Positions 43,292 to 52,942 are shown, counted from the stretch's first letter. The stretch is DNA of 64,000 nucleotides from Bog-159 sp050008575 (GCA_050008575.1 JBEKMJ010000022.1:1-64000), one strand, 5' to 3'. Made by a program: numbers and translations. The notes: a model not told the origin generated them from the letters alone.

Positions 43292-44569
43292 ATGCGCAAA
43301 ACATTCTACGGCTGGTGGGTGACGCTGGCGTCCTTCCTCACGTTCGGCATCGCCGTCGGTTTGCCCTACTACAACATGCCGTTTTTCTACGACTACTTCC
43401 AGCGCGAGTTTCACTGGACCAAGGGACAGATCACGTTCGGCTTTCCGCTGGCCGCCCTGCTGACGCTCTGGATCGGTCCCGTGCTGGTCCCGCGCTTCAG
43501 CCCGCGCAAGCTCATCCTAGTAGGGACCGCGCTCACCTGCGCCGCATTCCTGGGCTTCGGAACCATGCGCGGCTCGCTGACAGTCTACTACGCCCTGTGG
43601 TTCCTCTACACCGTGGGCTACATCCTCTCCGGACCGATTCCGCATCAGCTTGTCATCTCGCACTGGTTCCGGCGCAATCGCGGCAAGGCCATGGGGATTC
43701 TGTACGTGGGCGTCGGCCTGATCGGATTCCTCGGCTCGTACCTGGTGAAGCCACTCACCGAGGGGACCAGTTTTCACACCGCCCTAATCGTCTGGGGCGC
43801 GCTGATGTTTCTGGCCTGGCCCATCGCCATCTTCGCGATCCGCGACCGCGCCGCGGACCAGGGCCTTTATCCGGATGGCGACAGCCAGCCGCCCGCGGAA
43901 AATCAAGCGGAATCGCTTACCTTCGGCTACCTGCTCCACCACTATTCCTTCTGGCTGCTGCTGATCGGCAGTTTCTGCTCCATCGGCGCGATTGGCGCGG
44001 TCAACTTCCACATGAAATTCGTCTTTCTCGACCAGGGCTTTACGGACCGCTCGAAAGAAGGGCTGGCGCTGCTGAATTCCACATGGCGCGTGGCTTCCAT
44101 GACCATCCTGGCCACCAGCATCGCCGGACGCCTGGCCATCGGCGGCCTGGCCGACCGCTTCTCGAAAAAATGGGTCATGACCGTCACTTATTTTCTGGTC
44201 GCCGCTACGATTCCCATGCTGCTGACCGTCAGCCCATCGCGCTCGCCGATGGCCTTCGCGGTGCTATTCGGATTCGGCATGGGCGCGGACTACATGCTGA
44301 TTCCGCTCATGGCCGCGGAACAGTTCGGCGTGAACACGCTGGCGCGCGCCATGGCCATTATTCTGCCGGTCAACACCATCGGGCAGACCTGGTTTCCGTA
44401 TTTCGTTTCGATTCTGCGCGAGCGCTTCGGCAGCTACGCCATCGCCCTGGGAGCGGTGTTCGCCGTCTCGATCGTCGGCGCGCTAGCCATCTTGCTGCTG
44501 CCGCGCCATGAGGCATCGGATGAGGCATTTCGTTTACAAAACTCCGGACGAGTTGCGGCGCGCGGCTGA
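43292..44569 (+). CDS. MFS transporter
   Basis: 425 aa, 12 predicted helices with a central loop at about 190-215. It begins TFYGWWVTLASFLTFGIAVG and has the MFS loop sequence WFRRNRGKAMGILYVGVGL between helices 4 and 5, like monocarboxylate or oxalate/formate-type carriers. The substrate is not deducible. The gene overlaps the Old Yellow Enzyme homologue by up to 62 nt, so the carrier may import that enzyme's substrate. Confidence 0.9.
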   Translation: MRKTFYGWWVTLASFLTFGIAVGLPYYNMPFFYDYFQREFHWTKGQITFGFPLAALLTLWIGPVLVPRFSPRKLILVGTALTCAAFLGFGTMRGSLTVYYALWFLYTVGYILSGPIPHQLVISHWFRRNRGKAMGILYVGVGLIGFLGSYLVKPLTEGTSFHTALIVWGALMFLAWPIAIFAIRDRAADQGLYPDGDSQPPAENQAESLTFGYLLHHYSFWLLLIGSFCSIGAIGAVNFHMKFVFLDQGFTDRSKEGLALLNSTWRVASMTILATSIAGRLAIGGLADRFSKKWVMTVTYFLVAATIPMLLTVSPSRSPMAFAVLFGFGMGADYMLIPLMAAEQFGVNTLARAMAIILPVNTIGQTWFPYFVSILRERFGSYAIALGAVFAVSIVGALAILLLPRHEASDEAFRLQNSGRVAARG

Positions 44570-45917
44570 CCAGGCGGGCGCGGCGCACGTCCGGTTCACC
44601 GCCGGCCCGGATGAAGTGCGGCGCGTGCTGGCGCGGACTGTGCGCGTGGGCGCGTACACCGTCGGCAACTCCATCGCCATCCAGCCCATGGAGGGGTGCG
44701 ACGGCACGCTTGATGGAAATCCCGGCGAGCTGACCTGGCGCCGCTACGAACGCTTCGCGCGCGGCGGCGCCAAGCTCATTTGGTTTGAAGCCACCGCCGT
44801 GCGCGAAGACGGGCGCGCCAATACCCGCCAGCTTTGGATTACACGCCGCAACGTTTCGGATTTCGCGCGGCTGCTCGCGCGCATTCGCGAACTGCATCGC
44901 CAACATTGGGGCACGGCGGACGATCTGCTGCTGCCTATCCAGCTTACCCATTCCGGGCGCTACAGCGTGCCGCGGCGCATCATCGCCTATCACAATCCGC
45001 ACATCGACCGGAAGACCGGCACGCCGCCCGATTATCCGGTCATCGCCGACGACGAACTGGAGCGCCTGGAAGACGACTACGCGATCGCCGCCGGCCTGGC
45101 GCTCGAAGCCGGATTTCAGGCGGTGGATATCAAGGCCGTGCATGGCTATCTGATCAGCGAACTGCTCGGCGCCAAGACCCGCGACGGCCGTTATGGCGGT
45201 CCGCTCGAAAACCGTTTGCGGTTCATGCGCAACGTGATCGGCAAACTGCGCGCGGCGTTCGGCAACCGGCTCACGATCGCGATCCGGATGAACGCCTTCG
45301 ACGGCGTGCCGTTCGCCTGCGATTTCGAGACTCCATATCCGTATGGTTGGGGCGTGGATGCCGCCAACCCGCTCCGTGAAGATCTGCGCGAAGTAAAGCA
45401 GGCCATCGGCAGCTTCCAGGAATGGGGCGTTGAACTGCTGAATGTCTCGCTGGGATCGCCTTACTACAATCCGCACATCGTCCGTCCGTTCGAGAAGCCG
45501 GACGAGGGCAACTACGAGCAACCCGAGCATCCGCTCCTGGGTGTCGACCGGCATTTCCGCATCGCCGCCGAGCTGCAGCGCGCGTTTCCGGATCTGCCCA
45601 TCGTAGGAACGGGTTATAGCTGGCTGCAGAAGTATGCCATTAACGCCGGGGCGCACAATATCGCGGCTGGTGACGTTCGGTTTGTGGGTATCGGACGCGG
45701 CGCACTAGCCTATCCGGACTTCGCGCGGGATGCCCTGGAGAAGGGCGAACTGGATGAGCGCCGCTGTTGCAAGACGTTGACGTATTGCACTTACCTGATG
45801 CGGCAGAAGAACCATCCGCTAGGACAGTTTCCGACGGGGTGTCCGCCGTTTGATAAGGAGGGCTACGGAGAGTTGATCAAGCTCGCCCGCCATAGTGGCA
45901 CAGGCTTCCACCGGTGA
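44520..45917 (+). CDS. Old Yellow Enzyme-family NADH:flavin oxidoreductase
   Basis: 465 aa from ATG 44520 (alternative in-frame ATG 44508); both starts lie inside the end of the MFS gene. FMN-binding TIM barrel with IQPMEGCDG at the N-terminus, LPIQLTHSGRYS, KAVHGYLISELLG, and the hallmark RYGGPLENRLRFMRNVIGK. The product is expected to reduce activated double bonds or related substrates with NAD(P)H in the cytoplasm. A C-terminal Cys-rich patch (RRCCKTLTYCTY) is not a standard 4Fe-4S motif. Overlap with the MFS carrier points to a shared catabolic task. Confidence 0.88.
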   Translation: MRHFVYKTPDELRRAADQAGAAHVRFTAGPDEVRRVLARTVRVGAYTVGNSIAIQPMEGCDGTLDGNPGELTWRRYERFARGGAKLIWFEATAVREDGRANTRQLWITRRNVSDFARLLARIRELHRQHWGTADDLLLPIQLTHSGRYSVPRRIIAYHNPHIDRKTGTPPDYPVIADDELERLEDDYAIAAGLALEAGFQAVDIKAVHGYLISELLGAKTRDGRYGGPLENRLRFMRNVIGKLRAAFGNRLTIAIRMNAFDGVPFACDFETPYPYGWGVDAANPLREDLREVKQAIGSFQEWGVELLNVSLGSPYYNPHIVRPFEKPDEGNYEQPEHPLLGVDRHFRIAAELQRAFPDLPIVGTGYSWLQKYAINAGAHNIAAGDVRFVGIGRGALAYPDFARDALEKGELDERRCCKTLTYCTYLMRQKNHPLGQFPTGCPPFDKEGYGELIKLARHSGTGFHR

Positions 45918-45922
45918 GTGCC

Positions 45923-46363
45923 CTACGCCGTCATAGCCAGCATCTGGTGACTTTCCCACCGCCGCTTCCAAAGCATCCAAGCCAACCCCACCACGTGAAA
46001 AACTTCCTTCATGTTCAGTGGTTTCGCCAGGACATTGTACGCGCCCAAGTTCAGCGCCTCGGACCACAAGCGCTCGTCCGCCATCCGTGAAGTGACCACT
46101 AACAGGGGCGGACACTCTATGCGGCCCAGCCGGCACAAGACGTCCTGCCAGGCGCCGTCCGGCAGTTCGCTCTCGCAGATCACCACCGGCGCCACGTTTT
46201 CGCGCAGGAACTCGAACGCCTCCCGCTGCGTCCGCACGCCGTGCTGCTGCCAGTTGGAATGTTTCAGAATGTCGGCTAAGCGCTGATGATCCTCGTCAAA
46301 CTGGCTGATCAGCAGTACGTTGACAACTCTCTGGGAAACGGTTTGGGTGTCTTCGCTATTCAT
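45923..46363 (-). CDS. Receiver-like protein with Glu at the phospho-acceptor site
   Basis: 146 aa from ATG 46363, with AGGAG upstream at a distance of 8 nt. Single receiver-type domain: VNVLLISQFDEDHQRL, then VVICESELPDG, then TSRMAD and VLAKPLNMKEVF. By position (four residues before the conserved Pro) the acceptor Asp is replaced by Glu64, while the Lys is kept. Glu can mimic phospho-Asp in some receivers, so the domain may be locked on or phosphorylation-independent. No HTH or other output domain is present, and no kinase is adjacent. Confidence 0.8.
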   Translation of the reverse strand: MNSEDTQTVSQRVVNVLLISQFDEDHQRLADILKHSNWQQHGVRTQREAFEFLRENVAPVVICESELPDGAWQDVLCRLGRIECPPLLVVTSRMADERLWSEALNLGAYNVLAKPLNMKEVFHVVGLAWMLWKRRWESHQMLAMTA

Positions 46364-46489
46364 GGCCTCGTCTCCTTGGCCTGATGCGTCCGACAACTTG
46401 GCGGTCGTTTCAGGTATGAGTGCATTCTAGCACCCTATTCGCGTTATTATTCGAATTTTTCCTAAAATATGCGAAAATAAAGTACCATT
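46364..46489 (-). promoter_or_regulatory. AT-rich promoter region with extended -10 candidate
   Basis: Low-GC island in a GC-rich window. On the minus strand TGCTAGAAT (46424-46432 on plus) fits an extended -10 (TGnTAnAAT) and lies upstream of the receiver-like gene; no good -35 is seen. Confidence 0.35.
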
Positions 46490-47479
46490 TCACATTCGCG
46501 GCGCCACCACGGAGGGCTGGGTAACCTGTGCGCGCACTAACCGGCCCAGCACTGCGATGAAGCGCGGCGCATCGTTCAACCCGGGCACCATGCGGAACTC
46601 CGGGATGCCCAAACCGAGGGCCTGCGCGCGATGCTCGATGTCGATTTCGTGCAGAGTTTCCACGTGATCCGACACAAAAGAAACCGGAATCACCAGCACG
46701 CGCCGGCTGCCTTCGGCCGCTAATTGTTTGACGGTGGCGTGCATGGAAGGTTGCAGCCATTTCGATGCGCCGACCTTGCTTTGGTAACAAAGACGACGGC
46801 GCCCCGGCCAACGTCCCTGGCTCCATGCCAATTCGACGGTGCGCTCGATTTGCCGCTGGTATGGATCGCCCGCCTCGATCACCGCCATGGGCACGCTGTG
46901 CGCGCTGAACACCATATCCACCTCGGCCGGATCGTCGAATTCCGCCAGCGACTCGTCAATCGATTCCACCAGCGCGTCGATGTAGCTAGCCTCCTCATGA
47001 AACTCGGTCACCGCGTGTACCCGTGGATTCCACCCCTGCGGATGAAATCGCCGTTTCCATTCGTTCAGGCTGCTTCCCGTGGTGGTGCGGGAGTATTGCG
47101 GATAGAGCGGCAGCAACACCACCTCTTCGGGCGCGTGCGCCTCCAGCTCATGGATGGCTTCCGCGGTGAATGGATGCCAGTAGCGCATGGCCACCACCAC
47201 GCGCGCGTCGAAATCGCGCCGCAATTCGGCCTCCAGGGCCAGCGCCTGCCGCCGCGTGAATTCCAGGATCGGCGAGCGGCCCCCGATTTCGGCATAATGG
47301 CGCCGCACGTGCCGCGCGCGTGTGGTCGAGATCAGGCGCGCCAGAGGCTGCCGCGCGATGCGCGCGAACGGAAAATCGATGATATCCGGATCGCAGAAAA
47401 GATTGTAGAGGAACGGCTCGATGGCATCGAGCGAATCCGGCCCGCCAAGCTGAAAAAGAACGACCCCTATTTTGGACAT
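46490..47479 (-). CDS. hemH: Ferrochelatase
   Basis: 329 aa from ATG 47479, the start of the conserved SKIGVVLFQLGGPDSLDAIE; the open extension to 47653 is not family-like. It inserts ferrous iron into protoporphyrin IX (or coproporphyrin III) in haem synthesis, as a cytoplasmic or membrane-associated enzyme. Family motifs: YAEIGGRSPI, LPLYPQYSRTTTGS, MVFSAHSVPM with the catalytic His, CYQSKVGASKWLQP, and SFVSDHVETLHEID with the conserved Glu. SAHS replaces the usual SAHG. Haem supply fits the haem protein near the left end, but the genes are not linked. Confidence 0.96.
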   Translation of the reverse strand: MSKIGVVLFQLGGPDSLDAIEPFLYNLFCDPDIIDFPFARIARQPLARLISTTRARHVRRHYAEIGGRSPILEFTRRQALALEAELRRDFDARVVVAMRYWHPFTAEAIHELEAHAPEEVVLLPLYPQYSRTTTGSSLNEWKRRFHPQGWNPRVHAVTEFHEEASYIDALVESIDESLAEFDDPAEVDMVFSAHSVPMAVIEAGDPYQRQIERTVELAWSQGRWPGRRRLCYQSKVGASKWLQPSMHATVKQLAAEGSRRVLVIPVSFVSDHVETLHEIDIEHRAQALGLGIPEFRMVPGLNDAPRFIAVLGRLVRAQVTQPSVVAPRM

Positions 47480-47931
47480 CCCGATTAGGTGAGTGTAGCA
47501 ATACTGCGAGGGGTGGCGCACTGCATTCGACACCTCGAGTTTTTTCGCAATTTGCCGCAGCGAACCTGGAGGGTGGGCTTCAGCCGCGGATGTCTGGTCT
47601 GCGCGCGATCCCTCGCACGGCTGCGCGAAACGAAAAATGCGAATCCCGCACACCGTACGAGCCGACGAGTCGCAGCACCCCCAGCACTGGTCTTATCGGC
47701 GTTCATCGGCGTTCATCGGCGGCCTGATATGCTTTTCTTCCGGCCCAACGCGAAAATCAAAACCGAATATGGGCCGCCGATGAACGCCGATAAAATACAG
47801 GCAAATAAGCCAAGCCCGAATCCGGCGGAGGTGCACAAACACCGGCGCTCGGACAGCCGGCCAGCCTCGCGCGCACCCCCCTCGCACCCCGCTCGGCCAG
47901 CGAAGCTCGCCGTCCCGTTTACACTAGAGGA
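47480..47931. other. 452-bp gap with repeats only
   Basis: It holds a GGAGGGTGGGCTTCAGCC fragment at about 47567 and the long inverted repeat at 47693-47795. No reading frame with start and Shine-Dalgarno was seen. Two divergent promoters (hemH, glycosidase) must lie here, but no clear hexamers stand out. Confidence 0.6.
47693..47795. repeat. Inverted repeat of CGGCGTTCATCGGCG type
   Basis: Left arm TTATCGGCGTTCATCGGCG (with the unit GTTCATCGGC repeated twice), right arm CGCCGATGAACGCCGATAA. Spaced about 45 nt apart; a third, distinct repeat family in this window. Confidence 0.8.
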
Positions 47932-49830
47932 ATGCTCCTCTTTCGCCTGATGCCGCTCGCCGCCGTCGGGCTGTCCCTTTTTGCCCAAGCGCCCTGCGCC
48001 AATACCCCGGCATTCACACCCTGCGAATTCACCTTCGACCTGAATCCGCAGGAAGCTGCCGCCCACCCCAACCCGTACGCCGATGTCGACGTGTCCGCCG
48101 AGTTTCGCTCCCCCCACTTCCATACCTTCAAGCTGCCGGGCTTCTGGGATGGCGGCCAGCGCCTGGTAATCCGCTTCACACCCACGGAACCGGGCGAGTG
48201 GCTCTGGCGCGTCTCCAGCAATATCCAGCGGTGGGAGGGCCAGTCCGGATCGTTTACCGCAGCCGATTCCGAGGCGCCTGGGTTCGTGCGCGCCGCCAAC
48301 TTGCATCACTGGGCCTGGACCGCGGGATTGGGCCGCGCCCCGCACCTCTGGATGGGCGACACCCTCTACCCCTTCGCCTTCCTCGACCAAGCGCTGTTTC
48401 AGCGCATCGTGGATACGCGCGCCACGCAAAAGTTCAATCATATTCGCGGCCTGGTGCTGGGCACCGCCGAACAAGCCGCCCGCATCTTCCCCTCGCCCGA
48501 CCACCCCAACGTGGAACATTTCCAGCACCTCGACCAGGCGATCCGCTACATGAACTCGAAGGGCATGGTCGCCGACCTGATCCTGGCCGGACCGCAAAAC
48601 CAGCTCGCACGCCTATTTCCCACGTGGCAGCAGCGGAAGCGCTACATCGGTTATATCGTGGGGCGTTATGCGGGACTGAATGTCACCTGGCAAGGCGTGC
48701 AAGCCTTCGAGACTTACGACACCGGGCGCGCCCTGATGAAGGAAATCGGCACACTCCTAAAACAAATGGACCCTTACCAGCATCCCCGTACCAGCGGCAG
48801 CCTGGCAACTTCCGGTCCGCTGCTGGACGACGGTTGGATGGACTTCGTGGCGCACCACACGGGTGACGACCAGGTCTGCGCCATCGAGCGGCAACTTTTT
48901 CCCACGCCCTTCGTCAACTTGAAATTTGCCGGCGAGGATAGCGGCGCCGGCAAATCGCAGCCCGACGACGTGGACTCGAACGCCTTCCGCCACCGCCTCT
49001 GGAACGCGGCCATGGACGGCGATTACCCGACCTACTTCAACAGCGGCACGGCGGGCGCGGGCAACATCCCGGTGGACGCGCGCTATCTGGATTCGCCCGG
49101 CGTGAAGGCCATGACGGTCTGGTACAACCTCTTCGCGGGCAGCCGCCACTGGGAATTGGAGCCCTACTTCGACGTGGATGGCGGGCGCGCGGTCGCGGTG
49201 GCGGAAAAAATGCTGGGGCCGGCGGATAGCCTGGACGCCGATACCATTTCGGCAGTCGAATATATCGTCTACGTGGAGAATCCCCGGCCCGTGGAATTGC
49301 GGGTGGAAAACCACAGTTACGAAGTCAGTTGGATCAATCCGATAGACGGCGATGAAATCAAGGAGAAGAAAGGGTACCATGGCGAGCATTTCACTGGATC
49401 GCCGCCCGATAGCGCGCACGATTGGGTGCTGCACGTTTCGCGCGAAGGTCATAAAGCGGGCATGCTGAAGTCATATAAGTTCGAGTCGCGGCGCATCGAC
49501 ATGCAAGCGGTGGAGCAGGAAATCGGGAAGGTGCCCTTCGAGATCGCACAACCCGCGGACACCGCGATTTCGGAGACGAGGCTGCCCTGGATCGAGGCCA
49601 AATTCAAGAAGGAATCGCGCGCCACCCGCACCATGATGTGGCTCTGGACCGGCGAATGCACCGTCGATGGTCAAGGCTATCGCGTGCTCGGCACAGGCCA
49701 AAAGGGCACGGCCAGTTTCCCGCCGCACATTGCCATCAATTATCCGGCGGTGATGGACTTGCGCCTTTATGGCATGAACGCCAATGGCAAAGTCTATAGC
49801 GTGGACAAGACCTACCAGCTCGACAAGTGA
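47932..49830 (+). CDS. Exported DUF5060/DUF4038 glycosidase (apiosidase-like)
   Basis: 632 aa with signal peptide (MLLFRLMPLAAVGLSLFAQA). Residues about 27-110 form a DUF5060 beta-sandwich (CEFTFDLNPQEAAAHPNPYA), followed by a DUF4038 apiosidase-like TIM barrel (HLWMGDTLYPFAFLDQALFQ, KFNHIRGLVLGT, NVTWQGVQAFETYD). It probably acts on plant polysaccharide side chains in the periplasm or outside. Typical family members have a more WNLxxE-like site; here the region reads VTWQGVQAFETYD, so I cannot assign the catalytic acids. The GTGA overlap with tsaB suggests transcriptional linkage only. Confidence 0.75.
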   Translation: MLLFRLMPLAAVGLSLFAQAPCANTPAFTPCEFTFDLNPQEAAAHPNPYADVDVSAEFRSPHFHTFKLPGFWDGGQRLVIRFTPTEPGEWLWRVSSNIQRWEGQSGSFTAADSEAPGFVRAANLHHWAWTAGLGRAPHLWMGDTLYPFAFLDQALFQRIVDTRATQKFNHIRGLVLGTAEQAARIFPSPDHPNVEHFQHLDQAIRYMNSKGMVADLILAGPQNQLARLFPTWQQRKRYIGYIVGRYAGLNVTWQGVQAFETYDTGRALMKEIGTLLKQMDPYQHPRTSGSLATSGPLLDDGWMDFVAHHTGDDQVCAIERQLFPTPFVNLKFAGEDSGAGKSQPDDVDSNAFRHRLWNAAMDGDYPTYFNSGTAGAGNIPVDARYLDSPGVKAMTVWYNLFAGSRHWELEPYFDVDGGRAVAVAEKMLGPADSLDADTISAVEYIVYVENPRPVELRVENHSYEVSWINPIDGDEIKEKKGYHGEHFTGSPPDSAHDWVLHVSREGHKAGMLKSYKFESRRIDMQAVEQEIGKVPFEIAQPADTAISETRLPWIEAKFKKESRATRTMMWLWTGECTVDGQGYRVLGTGQKGTASFPPHIAINYPAVMDLRLYGMNANGKVYSVDKTYQLDK

Positions 49831-50501
49831 CCGAACTGATCCTGGCTGTAGACACTACGCACGAATTCGGCAGCCTGGCGCTGTTGCGCGGCGCCGAAGT
49901 GCTGGAAGAAATGCCGCTGCATTCCCCCGAAGGCTTCGGCCAGATTCTCTTCGGACGCCTCGCGGAATTGTTGGCGCGGCATGCGGCGAAAACGGCGGAC
50001 GTGGATTGTTTCGCCGCGGCGTCCGGTCCGGGATCGTTCACCGGGGTGCGCATCGCACTGGCCTGCGTGAAAGGACTGGCGGAGGCCGCCGGCAAGCCCG
50101 CCGTCGCGGTGTCGAATCTGGAGGCGATGGCCACGTTCGGCTCGGGTGCGCTGCGCGCCGTGGTGCTGGACGCGCGCCGCGGCGAGGTTTACGGCGCGGT
50201 GTATGACGCACGCGGCACGGCCGTCACGCCCGAAACCGTGATGCCGTTCACGGCTTGGCTGCGGACTTTGCCGGAAGGCGAGATCGAGTTTGTGGCGACG
50301 GATTTCGGTCCATTTGGCGCGGCGCTCGCGGGCACGCGCTTCGCCGCCGCACCCGTGACTACGGCCCCGCGCGCACTGGCCGCCGCGGTGGGACGCATCG
50401 CGGGCGAACGTCTGCGCGCCGGCCAAGCCACCGACCCCGCCGGCATGGATGCCAACTACGTGCGCCGTTCCGACGCGGAGTTGTTCTGGAAAGAGTGGTA
50501 G
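49827..50501 (+). CDS. tsaB: tRNA threonylcarbamoyladenosine biosynthesis protein TsaB
   Basis: 224 aa from GTG 49827, overlapping the glycosidase stop. TsaB is the pseudo-enzyme partner of TsaD in making t6A37 on tRNAs that read ANN codons. ASKHA fold: LILAVDTTHEFGSLAL at the N-terminus and AASGPGSFTGVRIALACVKG, the family signature. DARRGEVYGAVYD is also typical. Neighbours tsaC/D/E are not in the window. Confidence 0.94.
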   Translation: MTELILAVDTTHEFGSLALLRGAEVLEEMPLHSPEGFGQILFGRLAELLARHAAKTADVDCFAAASGPGSFTGVRIALACVKGLAEAAGKPAVAVSNLEAMATFGSGALRAVVLDARRGEVYGAVYDARGTAVTPETVMPFTAWLRTLPEGEIEFVATDFGPFGAALAGTRFAAAPVTTAPRALAAAVGRIAGERLRAGQATDPAGMDANYVRRSDAELFWKEW

Positions 50502-50535
50502 CACGGGCTTCCGCCTGTGTTGTAGCCTGTGTGTT

Positions 50536-51156
50536 GTGGAGCAACCAACCTGGCTGGACTGGGCGCGGCGCTTGCAAGCCATCGCGCAAACCGGTCTTGC
50601 CTATTCGCCCAACCAATACGATCTCGAACGCTACGAGGCCGTGCGCGAAATCGCGGCTGAGATGCTGGCGCAGGGATCGGCCAGCCCCATCGCACCCATT
50701 CGCGGCGTCTTCGCCGGCCAGGCCGGCTATGCCACACCCAAGGTAGACGTGCGCGGCGCCGTGTTCCGGGAAGATAGAATCCTGCTGGTCCTGGAGCGCG
50801 AAGACGGCGGCTGGACGCTGCCCGGCGGATGGGCCGACGTGGGCGAGTCGCCGGCCGATGCCACCGTGCGCGAAGTGCGCGAGGAATCCGGCTACCAGAC
50901 GCGCGCGGTGAAACTGCTGGCGCTCTACGACCGCAATCGCCACGGCCACCCGCCTATCCCATTTCACGCCTACAAACTCTTCTTCCGATGCGCGCTGATC
51001 GGAGGCGAAGCTGCCGCGAGCCACGAAACCAGCGCCGTCGATTGGTTTGCCGAAGACGGGTTGCCGGCCCTATCGACCTCGCGTGTTACGGCGGCGCAGA
51101 TTCACCGCTTCTTCGAGCATTCCAGGAATCCGCCTTGGCCGACGGATTTCGACTAG
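50536..51156 (+). CDS. NUDIX hydrolase
   Basis: 206 aa from GTG 50536; an upstream open stretch from 50449 overlaps tsaB in another frame and is not protein-like. The N-terminal helical segment (LDWARRLQAIAQTGLAYSPN) matches the small domain preceding the hydrolase in ADP-ribose-type NUDIX proteins. The NUDIX box is complete: GWADVGESPADATVREVREE, then SG. It cleaves nucleoside diphosphate derivatives; substrate unknown. It follows tsaB by 34 nt. Confidence 0.9.
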   Translation: MEQPTWLDWARRLQAIAQTGLAYSPNQYDLERYEAVREIAAEMLAQGSASPIAPIRGVFAGQAGYATPKVDVRGAVFREDRILLVLEREDGGWTLPGGWADVGESPADATVREVREESGYQTRAVKLLALYDRNRHGHPPIPFHAYKLFFRCALIGGEAAASHETSAVDWFAEDGLPALSTSRVTAAQIHRFFEHSRNPPWPTDFD

Positions 51157-51164
51157 GCGGGACG

Positions 51165-51290
51165 GGCCGCGAACGACCCTGCGGGTCGTTACCAGGGACG
51201 TGGCGCAGGCACTCATTGCCTGCCGCGCTGACACTCGTGTCAGCGCAGGCGAGCGTAGCTCGCCCGAACACAGGCTGAAGCCTGCCCCAC
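51165..51290. repeat. Palindromic mosaic repeat
   Basis: Series of mini-hairpins: AACGACCCTGCGGGTCGTT, GCAGGCACTCATTGCCTGC, GCTGACACTCGTGTCAGC, GGCGAGCGTAGCTCGCC and AGGCTGAAGCCT, ending CCTGCCCCAC (51281-51290). It separates convergent NUDIX and GT39 genes. Confidence 0.8.
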
Positions 51291-51309
51291 TAACGGCGCG
51301 AGTTCCCCG

Positions 51310-52812
51310 TTACCGCCGCTCATATAGGTACACCAGCGGCGTTTCGGCCGACCCGACGGGCCGCGAGCTAAAGACCCCATCCAGCCGGCCGTCTAACCAG
51401 AACCTATCGCCAACCCCGTAGGTCACCAGCAGGAAGCGCTGGCTGCCGGCCAGTTTCTGAGAAATGACGCTTCTCAGGTACCCCCGCGATACGCTGTCAG
51501 TCGTCATCGGAAGCGGTATGACCGTGCCAGCCAGCGGATACACCGATAAGGGGGCGAACATCTGATCTTGGCGCGCGCCGGCGGCCAGCCAATTCATCCA
51601 CTTCGATTCGGGAAAGCCACTCTGCACCAGCACGGGCGTGGCGGCATCCGCGTACAATGCGACGGTTTGGGCTGCGTCCTTCCAGTCCTCCCCGGCCTGA
51701 TGACGAATATCCAGATGGCGCACGGACCCATAAGTCAATAGGGCAGCCACCAGCACGCTCGCGGCCATCGCGATGCGGGCGGCCGCCGGGCGGATGCACC
51801 TCAGCGCCAGCGCGGCCAGCAGCGCCGTCCCCGGAGCCGCACAAATCAGATACCGCGGATGGAACAGTTTGGCATCCGATATGAGCGAGATGCCAAATAG
51901 GACGACCACTGGCGCCGTGCTCCATGCCACCAGCAATACCCAGAGCGATCGCGGCGCCGCCGGGGCTTCAAACTCAATTTGCGAGAAGAGCAACCGGGCT
52001 ACCAACAAACCTCCCAGAATTCCCGCAATTAAGTTCGGTGGCGCCAGCGCGACCTCCAAATCGAACACGTGGGGCGCCTTGGCTAGATAGTAATGCAGGC
52101 GGCTTTCGCTATGGAGACGGAGCAGAACAGGCAGAACCGGCAATGCGGCGACTGCAATAACCACCGCGGCCCAAACCAGTTCTTTAGGCCGCACCGGACT
52201 CCACTGGCCGATTCGCACCAGCGCGTAAGCGCCGTACACGAAAAACATCAGGAAGGCCAAATAGTGGATATAAATCGACAAGCTGGCCAACAGCACGAAC
52301 GCTGACATCGCCACACGTCCGCCTGTCTCCATCCATTCCACCAGGGCCAGGGTCGACGCAATTGCCGCCAGCAGCCACAGCGCATAAGGCCGGGCGTCGG
52401 TTCCGGCGAAGATCACGCTGCCGATGGAGGTAAACACGGAGATGGAGATCAGCGCTGCTTCGGGGCCAAGCAACCGCCTGCCGAGACGATACAGGAGCAA
52501 TATCGAAAGCAGAATTGCGATGACGGACACCATTCTCAGGCGAACTTCGATAGGGCCCGGAAGCTTCAGGAAGGCCCACTCCAGTGCGATGTGAATCGGG
52601 GACGAGGTGGTTTGGGCGTCGAACACCCGTGCCATTGCCGTGCCCAGTCCGTCCTTGACGGTCCAATAAGTGCCTGTTTCGTCCAGCCATAAGCTGGATT
52701 CGAGTGGCATGCACCAAAAGCGAACGGCGGCGGCGGCGATGAGGATAAGCAGACACGTTTGCAGCCTCCGCATCGCATCTGTCTTGGGTTTCGCGGTCAC
52801 CGCGGGTGCCAT
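51310..52812 (-). CDS. Polytopic GT39/ArnT-like glycosyltransferase
   Basis: About 500 aa from ATG 52812 (start uncertain: 52773 and 52854 are also in frame, none with a good Shine-Dalgarno). First helix near residue 17-35, then SLWLDETGTYW, the acidic loop typical of GT-C enzymes that use polyprenyl-phosphate sugars (first extracytoplasmic loop with D-E). About 10 membrane helices follow, then a soluble tail (about 380-500). It probably transfers a sugar to a lipid or protein on the periplasmic side; donor and acceptor unknown. Confidence 0.78.
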   Translation of the reverse strand: MAPAVTAKPKTDAMRRLQTCLLILIAAAAVRFWCMPLESSLWLDETGTYWTVKDGLGTAMARVFDAQTTSSPIHIALEWAFLKLPGPIEVRLRMVSVIAILLSILLLYRLGRRLLGPEAALISISVFTSIGSVIFAGTDARPYALWLLAAIASTLALVEWMETGGRVAMSAFVLLASLSIYIHYLAFLMFFVYGAYALVRIGQWSPVRPKELVWAAVVIAVAALPVLPVLLRLHSESRLHYYLAKAPHVFDLEVALAPPNLIAGILGGLLVARLLFSQIEFEAPAAPRSLWVLLVAWSTAPVVVLFGISLISDAKLFHPRYLICAAPGTALLAALALRCIRPAAARIAMAASVLVAALLTYGSVRHLDIRHQAGEDWKDAAQTVALYADAATPVLVQSGFPESKWMNWLAAGARQDQMFAPLSVYPLAGTVIPLPMTTDSVSRGYLRSVISQKLAGSQRFLLVTYGVGDRFWLDGRLDGVFSSRPVGSAETPLVYLYERR

Positions 52813-52913
52813 AGCGTCGCCAGGTGGACCCGTGATATTAACACTGCTACACAAGTGGTGTCACGCGGTTTTGCGGCACGCAGGCGTACGCACGGATGCT
52901 GGGGCCCTGGACT

Positions 52914-52942
52914 CCGGCCGGCGCCACGCCGGCCGGCCGCGA
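52914..52942. terminator. Strong GC hairpin after the ASH-repeat gene
   Basis: CCGGCCGGCG CCA CGCCGGCCGG: a perfect 10-bp stem with a 3-nt loop, 37 nt downstream of the minus-strand stop at 52979. There is no U-run, so Rho-independent action is not certain; it may equally protect the 3' end. Confidence 0.55.
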
